DNA of 64,000 nucleotides from Hydrogenophaga sp. (GCA_018333605.1 JAGXSV010000050.1:1-64000), one strand, 5' to 3'; shown: positions 8,954 through 18,117, counted from the stretch's first letter. The notes: generated by a model from the letters alone, not told the origin. Numbers and translations: made by a program.

Positions 8954-9037
8954 GCCCGGCCGCACCGGTGGTGCCTGCCCTTTTTCAGGGGGCGGGGCTG
9001 CACCGGCCGGCTTGCAGATGCGCAGCGGTTCGGCGCT

Positions 9038-10060
9038 TCAGTCCACCCGGGCCCCCGATGCTTTCACCACGGGTTCCCATTTGGCTATTTCGGCCGCAAT
9101 CAGGGTTGTGAAGGCCTGCGGCGTGTCGCCGCTGGGGATAGCGCCCTGCGCGCTCAGCCGCTCCCTGATGGCGGGTACCTTCAGCGCCCTGGCCACCTCT
9201 TGCTGAATCCGGTTCACGATGTCTGGGGGCGTGCCGGCCGGTGCCAGGAGGCCAAACCACGAGCTCGCCTCAAACCCTGCCAGCCCGCCGGCCTCAGCCA
9301 CGGTGGGCAGGTCGGGCAAGGCGGTGGAACGCACGGCGCTGGTGACGGCAAATGCCTTCAGGCTACCCGACTGGATGTGAGGCATGGCCGAGGGAAGGTT
9401 GTCGAACATCACGTCCATGTTGCCCGCCAGCATGTCGGCCATGGCCGGCCCGGAGCCGCGGTAGGGGATGTGGGTCATGAAGATCCCGGTTCGCGACTTG
9501 AACAGCTCCCCGGCCAGGTGAATCGAGGTGCCATTGCCGCTGGAGGCCATGTTCAGCTTGCCGGGGTTGGCTTTGGCGTATTGGATGAAGTCGGCCACGG
9601 TGTGGATACCCAGCGCCTGTGCGCGTTTGGCGTTCATCACCATCACGTTGGGCACGGCGGCCACCAGGGTGATGGGGGCGAAGTCTTTTTGCGGGTCGTA
9701 GGGCAGGCGGGCATAGAGCGACTTGTTGATGCCGTGTGTGCCGACCGTCCCCATCAGCAAGGTGTAGCCGTCGCCGGGTGATTTCGCCACCAGGTCGGCC
9801 CCGATGTTGCCGCCCGCACCGGCGCGGTTGTCCACCACGAAGCTTTGCCCGAAGGCCTTGGTCAGTTCGGGCGAGAGCGCCCGTGCCAGCAGGTCGGTGG
9901 TGCCTCCCGGTGCAAACGGCACGACGATGCGCACCGGTTTGCTGGGCCAGGCGGCCTGGGCGACAGCGCTGCCGCTCCAGCCCAAGCCGGTGACGAGGGC
10001 TGCGAGGGCCAGCACGCTGGCGCGGCGGCCGGCTTGTTGAGGGGTGTTGGATGGGGTCAT
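9038..10060 (-). CDS. Bug/TctC-family tripartite tricarboxylate transporter solute-binding protein
   Basis: A 340-aa periplasmic protein. It starts with an export signal that ends SAVAQA; the twin Arg before the hydrophobic stretch ([12 protein letters not shown]) makes Tat export possible. The mature part opens [19 protein letters not shown], the Bug-family ligand-binding loop, and keeps [15 protein letters not shown] and [15 protein letters not shown]. Bug proteins capture carboxylates or aromatic acids for TctAB-type permeases; no permease gene is nearby, so it may serve a distant system. The ATG at 10060 is preceded by AGGAGA at proper spacing; the longer frame is not needed. A separate promoter is expected because a terminator lies upstream at 10259-10281. 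Confidence 0.85.
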   Translation of the reverse strand: MTPSNTPQQAGRRASVLALAALVTGLGWSGSAVAQAAWPSKPVRIVVPFAPGGTTDLLARALSPELTKAFGQSFVVDNRAGAGGNIGADLVAKSPGDGYTLLMGTVGTHGINKSLYARLPYDPQKDFAPITLVAAVPNVMVMNAKRAQALGIHTVADFIQYAKANPGKLNMASSGNGTSIHLAGELFKSRTGIFMTHIPYRGSGPAMADMLAGNMDVMFDNLPSAMPHIQSGSLKAFAVTSAVRSTALPDLPTVAEAGGLAGFEASSWFGLLAPAGTPPDIVNRIQQEVARALKVPAIRERLSAQGAIPSGDTPQAFTTLIAAEIAKWEPVVKASGARVD

Positions 10061-10258
10061 GCGTGTCTCCTGGTGTAGATGCGGGCAGCGACTTGCAGCG
10101 CCGGATGTGAGGGCCGTGTGGTGGAAGAGCCTGGGCTGCAACGTGGGCGTGACAAATCACCCCCGGTCCAGTTTACGGGGGCGTTGGGTCGAATCCGCTC
10201 GCCTGTGTGACAGCGCGGGCACAAAAAATCGCCCCCTTGCTGATAGCGAGCGCCCATG

Positions 10259-10281
10259 AAAAAGCCGCCCGAGGGCGGCTT
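10259..10281 (-). terminator. Rho-independent terminator of the second Bug-protein gene
   Basis: On the minus strand a GC-rich stem (AAGCCGCC pairing with GGCGGCTT around CTCG) is followed by a run of T (complement of AAAAA at 10259-10263). It lies 53 bp after the stop of the Bug gene at 10335-11318. Confidence 0.85.
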
Positions 10282-10334
10282 GGATCGCGTACCGAAGCCG
10301 GTCCGGCAGGGTATGGTTTTTGGACGAGACTCGA

Positions 10335-11318
10335 TCAGTCGGCGAATTGGCCAGCCGCCTCGATCACGGCTTTCAGCTTCGTGATCTCACCCGCCACAAA
10401 GGCTTTGTGACCAGCGGGCGTCACGCGGTTGTCGGTCGTCACCAGAGCGCCCAGCGCTTCCTGGCGTTTCACGAACTCCGGATCCTTCAGTGCGACTCGC
10501 AGGGCATCGTTGAGTTTCTTGGTCACGGCCGCCGGGGTGCCCTTGGGTGCGTACATGCCGTGCCAGATGGTCAGGTTGAAGCCCTTCAGGCCCATCTCCT
10601 GCAGCGACGGGTAGTCCTTCAGCAGCTTGTGGTTCGACAGTGGCTTGGCCGTGGTCACGGCGAAAGCCTTGACGCGGCCGCCTTCGATCTGGGCCGTGGT
10701 GTTGGTGGTCTGGTCACACATCACGTCGACCTGACCGCCGATCAGGTCGTTCATGGCAGGGCCGGTGCCGCGGTAGGCGATGGTGGTCATCGACTTGTCG
10801 AGCTTCACGGCCGACTGCCACATCAGGCCGCACAGGTGCGACGCGGATCCCAGACCCGCGTGGGCCAGATTGAGCTTGCCGCCGTTGGCGCGAATGTAGG
10901 CCTCGAAGTCGCGGTAGGTGTTGGCGGGCAGCTTGGGGGAGCCCAGCAGGGTCATGGGCACGTCGTTGATCATGCCCAGGTACTCGAAGTCTTCCAGCGC
11001 GTTGAACTGTAGCTTGCGGTACAGGCCTGCCGTGGCGGCCATGCCGATGTGCCAGACCAGCAGGGTGTGGCCGTCGGGTGCGGCACGCGCCACCTTGGTC
11101 GCACCGATGGTGCCACCGGCACCGGCGGCGTTCTCCACCACCACGCTGGCGCCGCCGAGGGGCTTGCGCAGGGCTTCAGCCAGATGACGGGCGACCAGGT
11201 CGGTGGGGCCACCGGCGGCAAAGGGTACGACCAGGGTGATGGGCTTGCTGGGAAAGTCTTGGGCGAAAGCGCCTGCCGAGACAGCGGCCGTCAAGGCCAG
11301 GGCAACGATCTTTTTCAT
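10335..11318 (-). CDS. Bug/TctC-family tripartite tricarboxylate transporter solute-binding protein
   Basis: A 327-aa periplasmic binding protein with a Sec signal peptide ending AGAFAQ, then FPSKPITLVVPFAAGGPTDLV, the diagnostic ligand loop, and ENAAGAGGTIGATKV and IAYRGTGPAMNDLIGGQVDVM further on. It is clearly related to the neighbour at 9038-10060 but diverged, so probably binds another acid. The gene has a GGAGG-type ribosome-binding site, its own terminator (10259-10281) and an upstream dyad region, and therefore looks monocistronic. No TctA or TctB permease is in the window. Confidence 0.88.
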   Translation of the reverse strand: MKKIVALALTAAVSAGAFAQDFPSKPITLVVPFAAGGPTDLVARHLAEALRKPLGGASVVVENAAGAGGTIGATKVARAAPDGHTLLVWHIGMAATAGLYRKLQFNALEDFEYLGMINDVPMTLLGSPKLPANTYRDFEAYIRANGGKLNLAHAGLGSASHLCGLMWQSAVKLDKSMTTIAYRGTGPAMNDLIGGQVDVMCDQTTNTTAQIEGGRVKAFAVTTAKPLSNHKLLKDYPSLQEMGLKGFNLTIWHGMYAPKGTPAAVTKKLNDALRVALKDPEFVKRQEALGALVTTDNRVTPAGHKAFVAGEITKLKAVIEAAGQFAD

Positions 11319-11325
11319 GCGGAGG

Positions 11326-11368
11326 TTCCTGAATGGTTAATCAACCGCTTATATTAGCCCTTCAGGAA
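11326..11368. promoter_or_regulatory. Promoter region of the Bug gene with an 8-bp inverted repeat
   Basis: TTCCTGAA (11326-11333) and TTCAGGAA (11361-11368) form an inverted repeat around AT-rich DNA. On the minus strand a possible promoter reads TTTCCC, 17 bp, TAATAT, with the right arm in the spacer. The left arm overlaps the leader just above the ribosome-binding site. The regulator is unknown. Confidence 0.35.
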
Positions 11369-11438
11369 TCGCGGGGAAACGCGGAAATTACCTAGTCGGG
11401 GAGGAGGGGAAACCCTGTGGTTGCCCACATGTGATTGC

Positions 11439-12692
11439 TCATTGGTAGCTGCGTGCGTCTTCAATGACCTTGCCGTCGTTCGGCAGGGTGCCCGGCCTGA
11501 CGACCTGCACCGAGCCGCGCAGTTTGGTGACGTCGCGCATCACCGCTTCTATCTGTTCGCCCAGTCCATCCACCGCTTCGGCCGCTTCCACCTGCAGGCA
11601 CATGCTGTCGTTGGCCATTTCGCCGCTGACCACCAGGCGCGCCTTGCCCACTTGTGGGAAGCGCCGCGCAATGTCGGCCACTTGTGACGGGTGCACAAAC
11701 ATGCCTTTGATCTTGGTGGTCTGGTCGGCGCGGCCCATCCAGCCTTTGATGCGCGGCGCGGTGCGACCGGTCGGGCAGCTGCCGGGCAAGATGGCGGACA
11801 AGTCGCCTGTGCCGAACCGGATCAGCGGGTACGCGGGGTTGAGCGTGGTCACCACCAGTTCGCCCACCTCGCCCTCGGGCACGGGGTCGCCCGTGCCAGG
11901 CCGCACAATTTCCACGATCACGCTTTCTTCGAGCACCAGGCCTTGGCGCGCGCCGGTCTCGTAAGCCACCAGGCCCAGGTCGGCCGTGGCGTAGGTCTGG
12001 TACACGTCCACACCGTGTTCTTTGAACCAGGCCGTCAGGCTGGGCGGGCAGGCTTCACCGCCCACCGATGCCTTGCTCAGACAGGCGATGTTGGCGCCGG
12101 CTTCTTTGGCCTTTTCGAGCAAGATGCGCAGAAAGCTGGGCGTGCCGGTGTAGCCGCTGGGCTTCAGATCCTGCAGGGCTTCGAGCTGCTGCTCGGTCTG
12201 GCCCGTGCCGGCCGGGAACACGGTGCAGCCCACCGCGTGTGCGCCCGCTTCCAGAATGAACGCGCCCGGTGTCATGTGGTAACTGAAGCTGTTGTGCACC
12301 AGTTCACCCGAGCGAAAACCCGCTGCATACAAAGCCCGTCCGGTGCGCCAGTAATCGGCCGTGTGGCCTTCGGGTTCGTAGATGGGGCCCGGCGACGCAA
12401 AAATGCGCGACATGCCGGGGCCGCGCACCAGCGCCGAAAAACCGCCAAAGGCGTCGCCACCGGCTGCGCGCAGGGCTTTTTGGCGCTCCAGCAACTCGCT
12501 CTTGCGCGTGACGGGCAGACGGGCCAAGGCCGCGCGGCTGTTCACTGCTGTGGCATCTACGCCTTGAAGGATCTCGGCCAGGGCCGCGCTGCTCGCCTGA
12601 GCGTGGGCGATCTGCGTCGGCAGCGCTGCCATCTGCGCGGCTTCACGCTCAGCAGGCGAACGGGTTTCCAGGGCGTCAAAAAAAACGGTCAT
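11439..12692 (-). CDS. Phenylacetate-CoA ligase (PaaK)-like adenylate-forming enzyme
   Basis: The 417-aa protein is shorter than canonical acyl-CoA synthetases and matches the PaaK-type layout: RLPVTRKSELLERQ near the front, NSFSYHMTPGAFILEAGAHAVGC in the centre, GYTGTPSFLRILLEKA, SVGGEACPPSLTAWF, and YATADLGLVAYET, with C-terminal MGRADQTTKIKGMFVHPSQVADI. It would make a CoA thioester from an aryl- or alkyl-acetate-like acid. The start is taken at 12692 (M-T-V-F-F-D-A-L-E); the longer frame runs through an intergenic repeat. It is the distal gene of the Liv-type transporter cluster, separated from livF by that repeat, so its product may activate the imported acid. Confidence 0.8.
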   Translation of the reverse strand: MTVFFDALETRSPAEREAAQMAALPTQIAHAQASSAALAEILQGVDATAVNSRAALARLPVTRKSELLERQKALRAAGGDAFGGFSALVRGPGMSRIFASPGPIYEPEGHTADYWRTGRALYAAGFRSGELVHNSFSYHMTPGAFILEAGAHAVGCTVFPAGTGQTEQQLEALQDLKPSGYTGTPSFLRILLEKAKEAGANIACLSKASVGGEACPPSLTAWFKEHGVDVYQTYATADLGLVAYETGARQGLVLEESVIVEIVRPGTGDPVPEGEVGELVVTTLNPAYPLIRFGTGDLSAILPGSCPTGRTAPRIKGWMGRADQTTKIKGMFVHPSQVADIARRFPQVGKARLVVSGEMANDSMCLQVEAAEAVDGLGEQIEAVMRDVTKLRGSVQVVRPGTLPNDGKVIEDARSYQ

Positions 12693-12740
12693 ATTCAAAA
12701 CCACAAAAGGTGGGGGGAGACGTCTCAAACCAAGAACGCA

Positions 12741-12840
12741 GCGGAACCGGCTTTGCCGGGCCGCCAGCGTTGCCCCCTTGAGGGGGTGACGGCCGCAGGC
12801 GGCGCGGATGTGGGCCACAGGTCCTGCGGCGCGGGGGGAT
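12741..12840 (-). repeat. Stop-codon-linked GC-rich intergenic repeat, copy A
   Basis: Read in the gene direction the element begins immediately after the livF-type stop codon: CCCCCCGCGCCGC, then a CCCCCTCAAGGGGG hairpin, and ends with the stem CCGGC-AAA-GCCGG. Copy B at 52090-52155 has the same order, and its last stem is CGGGC-AAA-GCCCG, a paired change that preserves the hairpin. Related elements follow two more genes in the window. Confidence 0.6.
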
Positions 12841-13650
12841 TCAAGCCAGCCAGCGCTTGCGCCGTTTGTAGCTTTTCACATCCTTGAACGACTTGCGCTC
12901 GCCGCCGCCCATGCCCAGGTAAAACTCTTTCACGTCTTCGTTGTTGCGCAGGTCGGACGCCAGGCCGTCCATCACGATCCGGCCGCTTTCCATGATGTAG
13001 CCATAGTCGGCGTACTTCAGCGCCATGTTGGTGTTTTGCTCGGCGATCAGGAAGGTCACTTTTTCTTTGGTGTTGAGGTCCTTCACGATCTCGAACACCT
13101 CTTCCACGATCTGCGGGGCCAGGCCCATGGAAGGCTCGTCGAGCAGCATCACGCTCGGGTTGGTCATGAGCGCGCGGCCAATCGCGCACATCTGCTGCTC
13201 ACCGCCCGAGGTGTAGGCCGCCTGGCTGGTGCGCCGGGTTTTCAGGCGCGGGAAGTAGTTGTACACCTTCTCCAGGTTGCGCGCGATTTCGGCCTTGTCT
13301 TTGCGGGTGTAAGAACCCGTCATCAGGTTTTCCTCGATGGTCAGGTGGGCAAAGCAGTGCCGACCCTCCATCACCTGCACCACACCCCGGTTCACCAGGT
13401 CGGCCGGTGTGAGGTTTTCAATGCGTTCGCCGCGCAACTCGATGCTGCCCTTGGTGACCTCGCCCCGCTCGGCTTTGAGCAGGTTGGAAATGGCGCGCAG
13501 CGTGGTGGTTTTGCCTGCGCCGTTGCCGCCCAGCACCGCCGCGATTTTGCCCTCGGGCACGTTGAGCGAGACGCCCTTGAGCACCAGGATCACGTGGTTG
13601 TAGATGACCTCGATGCCATTGACGTTGAGTACGGATGTGGTGGGTTCCAT
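12841..13650 (-). CDS. Branched-chain amino acid-type ABC transporter ATPase (LivF-like)
   Basis: The 269-aa ATPase has Walker [11 protein letters not shown] (41-50), signature SGGEQQM and Walker B VMLLDEPSMGLAP. The D-E-P-S-M-G-L-A-P form is characteristic of LivF rather than LivG. It would energise uptake through the LivH/LivM pair encoded upstream. Its C-terminus carries an extra basic tail (YKRRKRWLA) beyond the usual LivF length of about 235. The ATG at 13650 is supported by AAGGAA at 7-bp spacing; the frame extends a further 9 codons without support. It sits 102 bp after the substrate-binding gene, across three strong hairpins. Confidence 0.9.
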   Translation of the reverse strand: MEPTTSVLNVNGIEVIYNHVILVLKGVSLNVPEGKIAAVLGGNGAGKTTTLRAISNLLKAERGEVTKGSIELRGERIENLTPADLVNRGVVQVMEGRHCFAHLTIEENLMTGSYTRKDKAEIARNLEKVYNYFPRLKTRRTSQAAYTSGGEQQMCAIGRALMTNPSVMLLDEPSMGLAPQIVEEVFEIVKDLNTKEKVTFLIAEQNTNMALKYADYGYIMESGRIVMDGLASDLRNNEDVKEFYLGMGGGERKSFKDVKSYKRRKRWLA

Positions 13651-13671
13651 GTGCTTTTTCCTTTGACCAAT

Positions 13672-13741
13672 CGACAAGGCTGCGGAGCAGCCCTGTCGGC
13701 TGGCGGCCCGTGGGGGCCGCGCCCTGCCCGGGTGGGCAGGG
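13672..13741 (-). promoter_or_regulatory. Three tandem hairpins between the substrate-binding and livF-like genes
   Basis: Hairpin one (13672-13698) pairs CGACA.GGCTGC with GCAGCC.TGTCG; hairpin two (13702-13720) pairs GCGGCCC with GGGCCGC; hairpin three (13722-13741) pairs CCCTGCCC with GGGCAGGG perfectly around GGGT. None has a T-run, so they are not classical terminators. They may protect the 3' end of the binding-protein message or attenuate readthrough, giving more binding protein than ATPase. Function is inferred. Confidence 0.5.
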
Positions 13742-13752
13742 CATGGGTCCGA

Positions 13753-15093
13753 TCAGGACTGGCAGTCGGCCGGCGTGCGGCGCGTCAGCCTCTTCTCGGC
13801 GGCGTATTTGTCAGCAGAGGCTTTGACCAGCGGGCGAATGATTTGCTCATCAGCCTGCAGCCAGTCGGAAGCCCAGGTGAACTTGCTGCCGTCCCAGGTG
13901 TGCACACGGGTCCAGGCGGAGCCCATGTGGTCAGCACAAGACGTGGACACGGGGCGCATCACACCCTTGAAGCCCAGCGCATCCAGTTTGGCCTGGGTCA
14001 GGTTCAGGTTCTCGTAGCCCCAGCGGGCTTGTTCACCGGTCATGACCTTGCCTTTGCCAAACTTTTCCTGAGCCGCGCGCACCCCTTCGGTGGCCAACAT
14101 GGCACCCACCACGCCGCGCATGTACAGCACCGAGCCCACCTCATCTTTAGGACCGGTGCCCTGGCCTTTGGCGTGGACCTTGTCCAGAATTTCCTTGACC
14201 ACGGCAGAACCGAACTCGGCGCCATGCTGCATCATCACCGCGCTGTAACCTTTGGCGGCGGCACCCACGTCCTTCAGATCGGGTTCGGCGCCCGACCACC
14301 AGGTGCCAAACATTTTCTCGCGTGGGTAGCCCGTGGCCACGGCTTCCTTGATGGCGGTGGCGGTCATCACGCCCCAGGTCTGCATGATCACAAAGTCGGG
14401 GCGCTGCTGACGCACTTGCAGCCAGATGGCCTTTTGCTCCACACCCGGTGCCGGCACGGGCAGCAGTTGCAGCGTGAAGCCGTGCATGGCAGCGCGCTCC
14501 TGCACGATGGGCAGCAGTTCCTTGCCGAACGGACTGTCGTGGTAAACCACGGCGATCTTCTTGCCCTTCATGTTGGCCCAGCCGCCCTGTGTCTTGGCGA
14601 TGTGCTGCAGCAGCGTGTCGCCAGCCACCCAGTAGTGACCGATCAAGGGGAAGTTCCACTTGAACACGCCGCCGTCAGCCGAGTCGCTGCGCCCATAGCC
14701 CGATGTGATCATGGGAATCTTGTCGGCAGGGATTTTTTCGGTCAGGGCAAACGTGATGCCGGTTGACAGTGGCTGGAACACGGTGGCGCCACCGTGCTTG
14801 CCCTTCAGCCGTTCGTAGCACTCCACGCCGCGGTCGGTGGCGTAGGCGGTTTCGCATTCTTCCACCAGCGTCTTCACGCCGTTGATGCCCCCTCGCTCGT
14901 TCACCAGCTTCATGTAATCGTTGTGGCCATTGGCCCAGGGGGCTGCGTTGGGGGCCACGGGCCCGGTGCGCCCGGACAGCACAGGGAAGAACTGCATCTT
15001 TTCCTGTGCCAGCGCAGCCGTGGGCAGCAGAGCGGACGAGATGCCCGCACAGACGATCGACGCGGACAGCGCCAGGTTACGTAGTTTCATCAT
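13753..15093 (-). CDS. Branched-chain amino acid-type ABC transporter substrate-binding protein
   Basis: The 446-aa protein has a Sec signal peptide (hydrophobic LALSASIVCAGISSALL, ending ALAQ) and a mature type-I periplasmic binding fold (LivK/Peripla_BP_6): PVLSGRTGPVAPNAAPWANG and YMKLVNERGGINGVK at the front and MKGKKIAVVYHDSPFGKELL in the middle. It captures the substrate of the cluster's transporter. With two acyl-CoA ligases in the cluster, a carboxylic acid rather than an amino acid is the likelier ligand. The start has AGGAGAC upstream; an ATG ATG pair leaves a one-codon ambiguity. Confidence 0.88.
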   Translation of the reverse strand: MMKLRNLALSASIVCAGISSALLPTAALAQEKMQFFPVLSGRTGPVAPNAAPWANGHNDYMKLVNERGGINGVKTLVEECETAYATDRGVECYERLKGKHGGATVFQPLSTGITFALTEKIPADKIPMITSGYGRSDSADGGVFKWNFPLIGHYWVAGDTLLQHIAKTQGGWANMKGKKIAVVYHDSPFGKELLPIVQERAAMHGFTLQLLPVPAPGVEQKAIWLQVRQQRPDFVIMQTWGVMTATAIKEAVATGYPREKMFGTWWSGAEPDLKDVGAAAKGYSAVMMQHGAEFGSAVVKEILDKVHAKGQGTGPKDEVGSVLYMRGVVGAMLATEGVRAAQEKFGKGKVMTGEQARWGYENLNLTQAKLDALGFKGVMRPVSTSCADHMGSAWTRVHTWDGSKFTWASDWLQADEQIIRPLVKASADKYAAEKRLTRRTPADCQS

Positions 15094-15242
15094 AGTTGTC
15101 TCCTATAGGAAAAGCGAACACACAAACCAACACACAAGAAAATCAAAAGCCGCTCAGTTCAACGTGTCTGCGCAACTCCCGCATCGGGGAAATCCCCACC
15201 AGCGTGGGCTCAACGAAGCGGAAGCCTGCAGACCAGAGGAAG

Positions 15243-16319
15243 TCAATGCGGGAACGGCCACAACCGCAATTTCTGTTTGGCCACACTCCACAGCTTGGCC
15301 AGACCATGGGGCTCCACGATCAGGAACCAGACGATCAGCGCGCCAAAGACCATGAATTCGACGTGCGAGACCAGCGCGGTTGAAATTTCAACCCCGAAAA
15401 TCGCCCCTGCAGCAGGCAGGAACTGATTCAGGAAAATGGGCAAGATGACGATGAAAGCCGCGCCAAAAAAGCTGCCCATGATGGAGCCCATGCCACCAAT
15501 GATCACCATGAACAGCAGCTGAAACGAGCGGTCAATGGAGAAGGCGGCAGGTTCCCACGAACCCAGGTGCACAAATCCCCACAGGCCACCGGCCACGCCA
15601 ATGATGAAAGAGCTGACCGCAAACGCGCTGAGCTTGGCGTACATCGGGCGAATACCGATCACCGCCGCCGCCACGTCCATGTCCCGAATGGCCATCCATT
15701 CGCGGCCAATGGCTGAACGAACCAGGTTTTTCGCCAGCAAGCCAAACACCACCAGGAAGGCCAGGCAGAACAGGTATTTCTCTACCGGGGTGTCAATGCG
15801 CCAGCCCAGCACGCTCAGGTTGGACACCGAAACCGAACCGGAGGTGCTGTTGTTGGTGAACCAGCTGATCCGGCTGAATGCCCAGTCACAGAAAAACTGC
15901 GCGGCCAGCGTGGCCACCGCCAGGTACAAGCCCTTCACCCGCAGGCTGGGAATGCCAAAGAACATACCCACCAGCGTCGCAAAGAAGCCACCCGCGAGCA
16001 GCGCCACGATCAGCGGCATGCCATCGATGCGGATGTAGGTGTTGTAGGCCATGTACGCGCCCACCGCCATGAAAGCACCCGAGCCCAGTGAAATCTGGCC
16101 GCAGTACCCCACCAAGATATTCACCCCCAGCGCAGCCAGCGCCAGGATCAGGAAAGGGATCAGGATGGCGCGGAACATGTATTCGTCCGCCAGCATCGGC
16201 ACGCCGATGAAGGCAAACGCGATCAGTGCCAGCACGGCCCAGCGGTCTTGCGCAATGGGGAAGATCTGCTGATCGGCGCGGTAGGAGGTCTTGAACTGAC
16301 CGTTTTCTCTGTAAAACAT
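15243..16319 (-). CDS. Branched-chain amino acid-type ABC transporter permease (LivM-like)
   Basis: The 358-aa inner-membrane protein has about ten hydrophobic segments and the LivM signature loops: LGVNILVGYCGQISLGSGAF, IPSLRVKGLYLAVATLA, and the EAA-like cytoplasmic region GREWMAIRDMDVAAAVIGI. The N-terminus is extended by about 25 polar residues. It pairs with the LivH-like permease, whose stop lies 11 bp upstream. A good ribosome-binding site (AAGGAAG) precedes the ATG. A 149-bp gap follows before the binding-protein gene. Confidence 0.9.
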   Translation of the reverse strand: MFYRENGQFKTSYRADQQIFPIAQDRWAVLALIAFAFIGVPMLADEYMFRAILIPFLILALAALGVNILVGYCGQISLGSGAFMAVGAYMAYNTYIRIDGMPLIVALLAGGFFATLVGMFFGIPSLRVKGLYLAVATLAAQFFCDWAFSRISWFTNNSTSGSVSVSNLSVLGWRIDTPVEKYLFCLAFLVVFGLLAKNLVRSAIGREWMAIRDMDVAAAVIGIRPMYAKLSAFAVSSFIIGVAGGLWGFVHLGSWEPAAFSIDRSFQLLFMVIIGGMGSIMGSFFGAAFIVILPIFLNQFLPAAGAIFGVEISTALVSHVEFMVFGALIVWFLIVEPHGLAKLWSVAKQKLRLWPFPH

Positions 16320-16330
16320 GTTCTTCTTCC

Positions 16331-17260
16331 TTACACGCGGTCAATGATTTTCTCGCCGAACAAGCCTTGTGGCCGGAACAGCAGGAACACGAGGGCCAGC
16401 ACGTAGGCAAACCAGATTTCGATACCGCCACCCACATAAGGGCCCAGGTAAATTTCTGAGAGCTTTTCACCGACGCCGATGATCAGGCCGCCGATGATGG
16501 CGCCAGGAACCGACGTAAGGCCCCCCAAAATAATGACGGGCAGTGCGCGCAGGGCCACCGTGGTCAGCGAGAACTGAACGCCCAGTTTGGAGCCCCAGAT
16601 CACACCGGCGACCAGGGCGGTGATGCCTGCAACAAACCAAACAATCACCCAGATGCGGTTGAGCGGGATGCCGATGGACTGCGCCGCCTGATGGTCGTCG
16701 GCCACGGCACGCAGCGCCCGGCCGGTGCCGGTCTTCTGGAAAAACAGCGACAGCACCACCACCAGCAAGGCCGCAATGCCGGCCGCGTACACATCCTCAA
16801 GGCTGATCAGGATGCCGCCTTCAAAGACGCTGCCCAGCAGGAAGACCGGCTCTTTCGGCATGCCCACGTCAATCTGGTAAATGGCGCTGCCAAAGATGGT
16901 CTGGCCCAGACCGTCCAGAAAGTAGGCGATGCCCAGTGTGGCCATCAGCAGCGTCACACCTTCCTGGTTCACCAGGTGGCGCAACACCAGGCGCTCAATC
17001 AGCCAGGCCAGCACAAACATGCACGCGCCTGCCAGCACAAACGCGATCAAGTTGCCGAGAAACTTGTTGTCAAGACCCAGCCACTGCGGAATCCATTCGG
17101 AGAATCGTGCCATGGCCAGCGCCGCGAACAGCACCATGGCGCCCTGTGCGAAGTTGAAGACGCCCGAGGCTTTGTAGATCAGCACAAAGCCCAGTGCGAC
17201 CAGTGAATACAGCATGCCGGCCATGAGGCCGCCCAGCAGTGCTTCTAAAAAGAATGCCAT
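16331..17260 (-). CDS. Branched-chain amino acid-type ABC transporter permease (LivH-like)
   Basis: The 309-aa integral membrane protein starts FLEALLGGLMAGMLYSLVALGFVLIYKAS, the usual LivH opening, and carries the NFAQGAMVLFAALA segment and the cytoplasmic coupling loop GRALRAVADDHQAAQSIGI. About eight to nine membrane segments are visible. The start at 17260 has GGAGA at correct spacing; an upstream in-frame extension to 17350 overlaps the livG-like gene and is Arg/Ser-rich. It forms the transmembrane pore with the LivM-like protein. Confidence 0.9.
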   Translation of the reverse strand: MAFFLEALLGGLMAGMLYSLVALGFVLIYKASGVFNFAQGAMVLFAALAMARFSEWIPQWLGLDNKFLGNLIAFVLAGACMFVLAWLIERLVLRHLVNQEGVTLLMATLGIAYFLDGLGQTIFGSAIYQIDVGMPKEPVFLLGSVFEGGILISLEDVYAAGIAALLVVVLSLFFQKTGTGRALRAVADDHQAAQSIGIPLNRIWVIVWFVAGITALVAGVIWGSKLGVQFSLTTVALRALPVIILGGLTSVPGAIIGGLIIGVGEKLSEIYLGPYVGGGIEIWFAYVLALVFLLFRPQGLFGEKIIDRV

Positions 17261-17276
17261 CTTGTTGTCTCCGTGT

Positions 17277-18059
17277 TCAGTGGCTCGTGCCGAGGTACGC
17301 GCTGATGACTTCTTCGTTGCTGCGCACCTCTTCGGGGGTGCCGTCACCAATCTTCTTGCCGTAGTCGAGCACCACCACGCGGTCGGAAATGTCCATCACC
17401 ACGCCCATGTCGTGTTCGATCAGCACGATGGTGGTGCCGAACTCGTCGTTCACGTCCAGGATGAAGCGGCTCATGTCCTGCTTTTCTTCCATGTTCATGC
17501 CGGCCATGGGCTCGTCCAGCAGGAGCACCTTGGGCTCCATGGCCAGGGCACGGCCCAGGTCCACCCGCTTTTGCAGGCCGTAGGGCAGTTGGCCCACAGG
17601 CGTCTTGCGAAAGGCCTGAATTTCCAGGAAGTCGATGATCTGCTCAACGTATTCGCGGTGTTCTTCTTCTTCGCGCTGCGCCGGGCCAATCCGCAGGGCC
17701 TGCAAAAACAGGTTGCTTTTGATGCGCAGGTTGCGCCCGGTCATGATGTTGTCGATCACGCTCATGCCCTTGAACAGCGCCAGGTTCTGGAACGTGCGGG
17801 CAATGCCCATCTCGGCCACCTGGCGGCTGTTCATGTGCTTGAAGGTCTGGCCGCGAAAGCTGATGCTGCCTTCTTGCGGCGTGTACACGCCGTTGATGCA
17901 GTTGAGCATGGAGCTTTTGCCGGCGCCATTGGGGCCGATGATGGCGCGCACCTCGTGTTCCTTCACGTTGAAGGAAATGTCGGTCAGCGCCTTCACGCCA
18001 CCAAAGCGCAGGCTGATGTTTTGAACGTCCAGAATGACGTCGCCGATTTTTTTGGTCAT
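17277..18059 (-). CDS. Branched-chain amino acid-type ABC transporter ATPase (LivG-like)
   Basis: The 260-aa ATPase has Walker [11 protein letters not shown] (41-50), a LivG-type signature region LPYGLQKRVDLGRAL, and Walker B VLLLDEPMAGM. The classic LivG D-E-P-x-A-G pattern separates it from the LivF-like subunit of the same cluster. The ATG at 18059 is preceded by GGAG. It lies 58 bp after the acyl-CoA ligase gene and 16 bp before livH, in one transcription unit. Confidence 0.9.
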   Translation of the reverse strand: MTKKIGDVILDVQNISLRFGGVKALTDISFNVKEHEVRAIIGPNGAGKSSMLNCINGVYTPQEGSISFRGQTFKHMNSRQVAEMGIARTFQNLALFKGMSVIDNIMTGRNLRIKSNLFLQALRIGPAQREEEEHREYVEQIIDFLEIQAFRKTPVGQLPYGLQKRVDLGRALAMEPKVLLLDEPMAGMNMEEKQDMSRFILDVNDEFGTTIVLIEHDMGVVMDISDRVVVLDYGKKIGDGTPEEVRSNEEVISAYLGTSH

Positions 18060-18117
18060 GCAAAACTCCGTTCGCACTGAGCCTCTGTGCGTGCTCGCGA
18101 GATGTGGGTGGGGGTGC

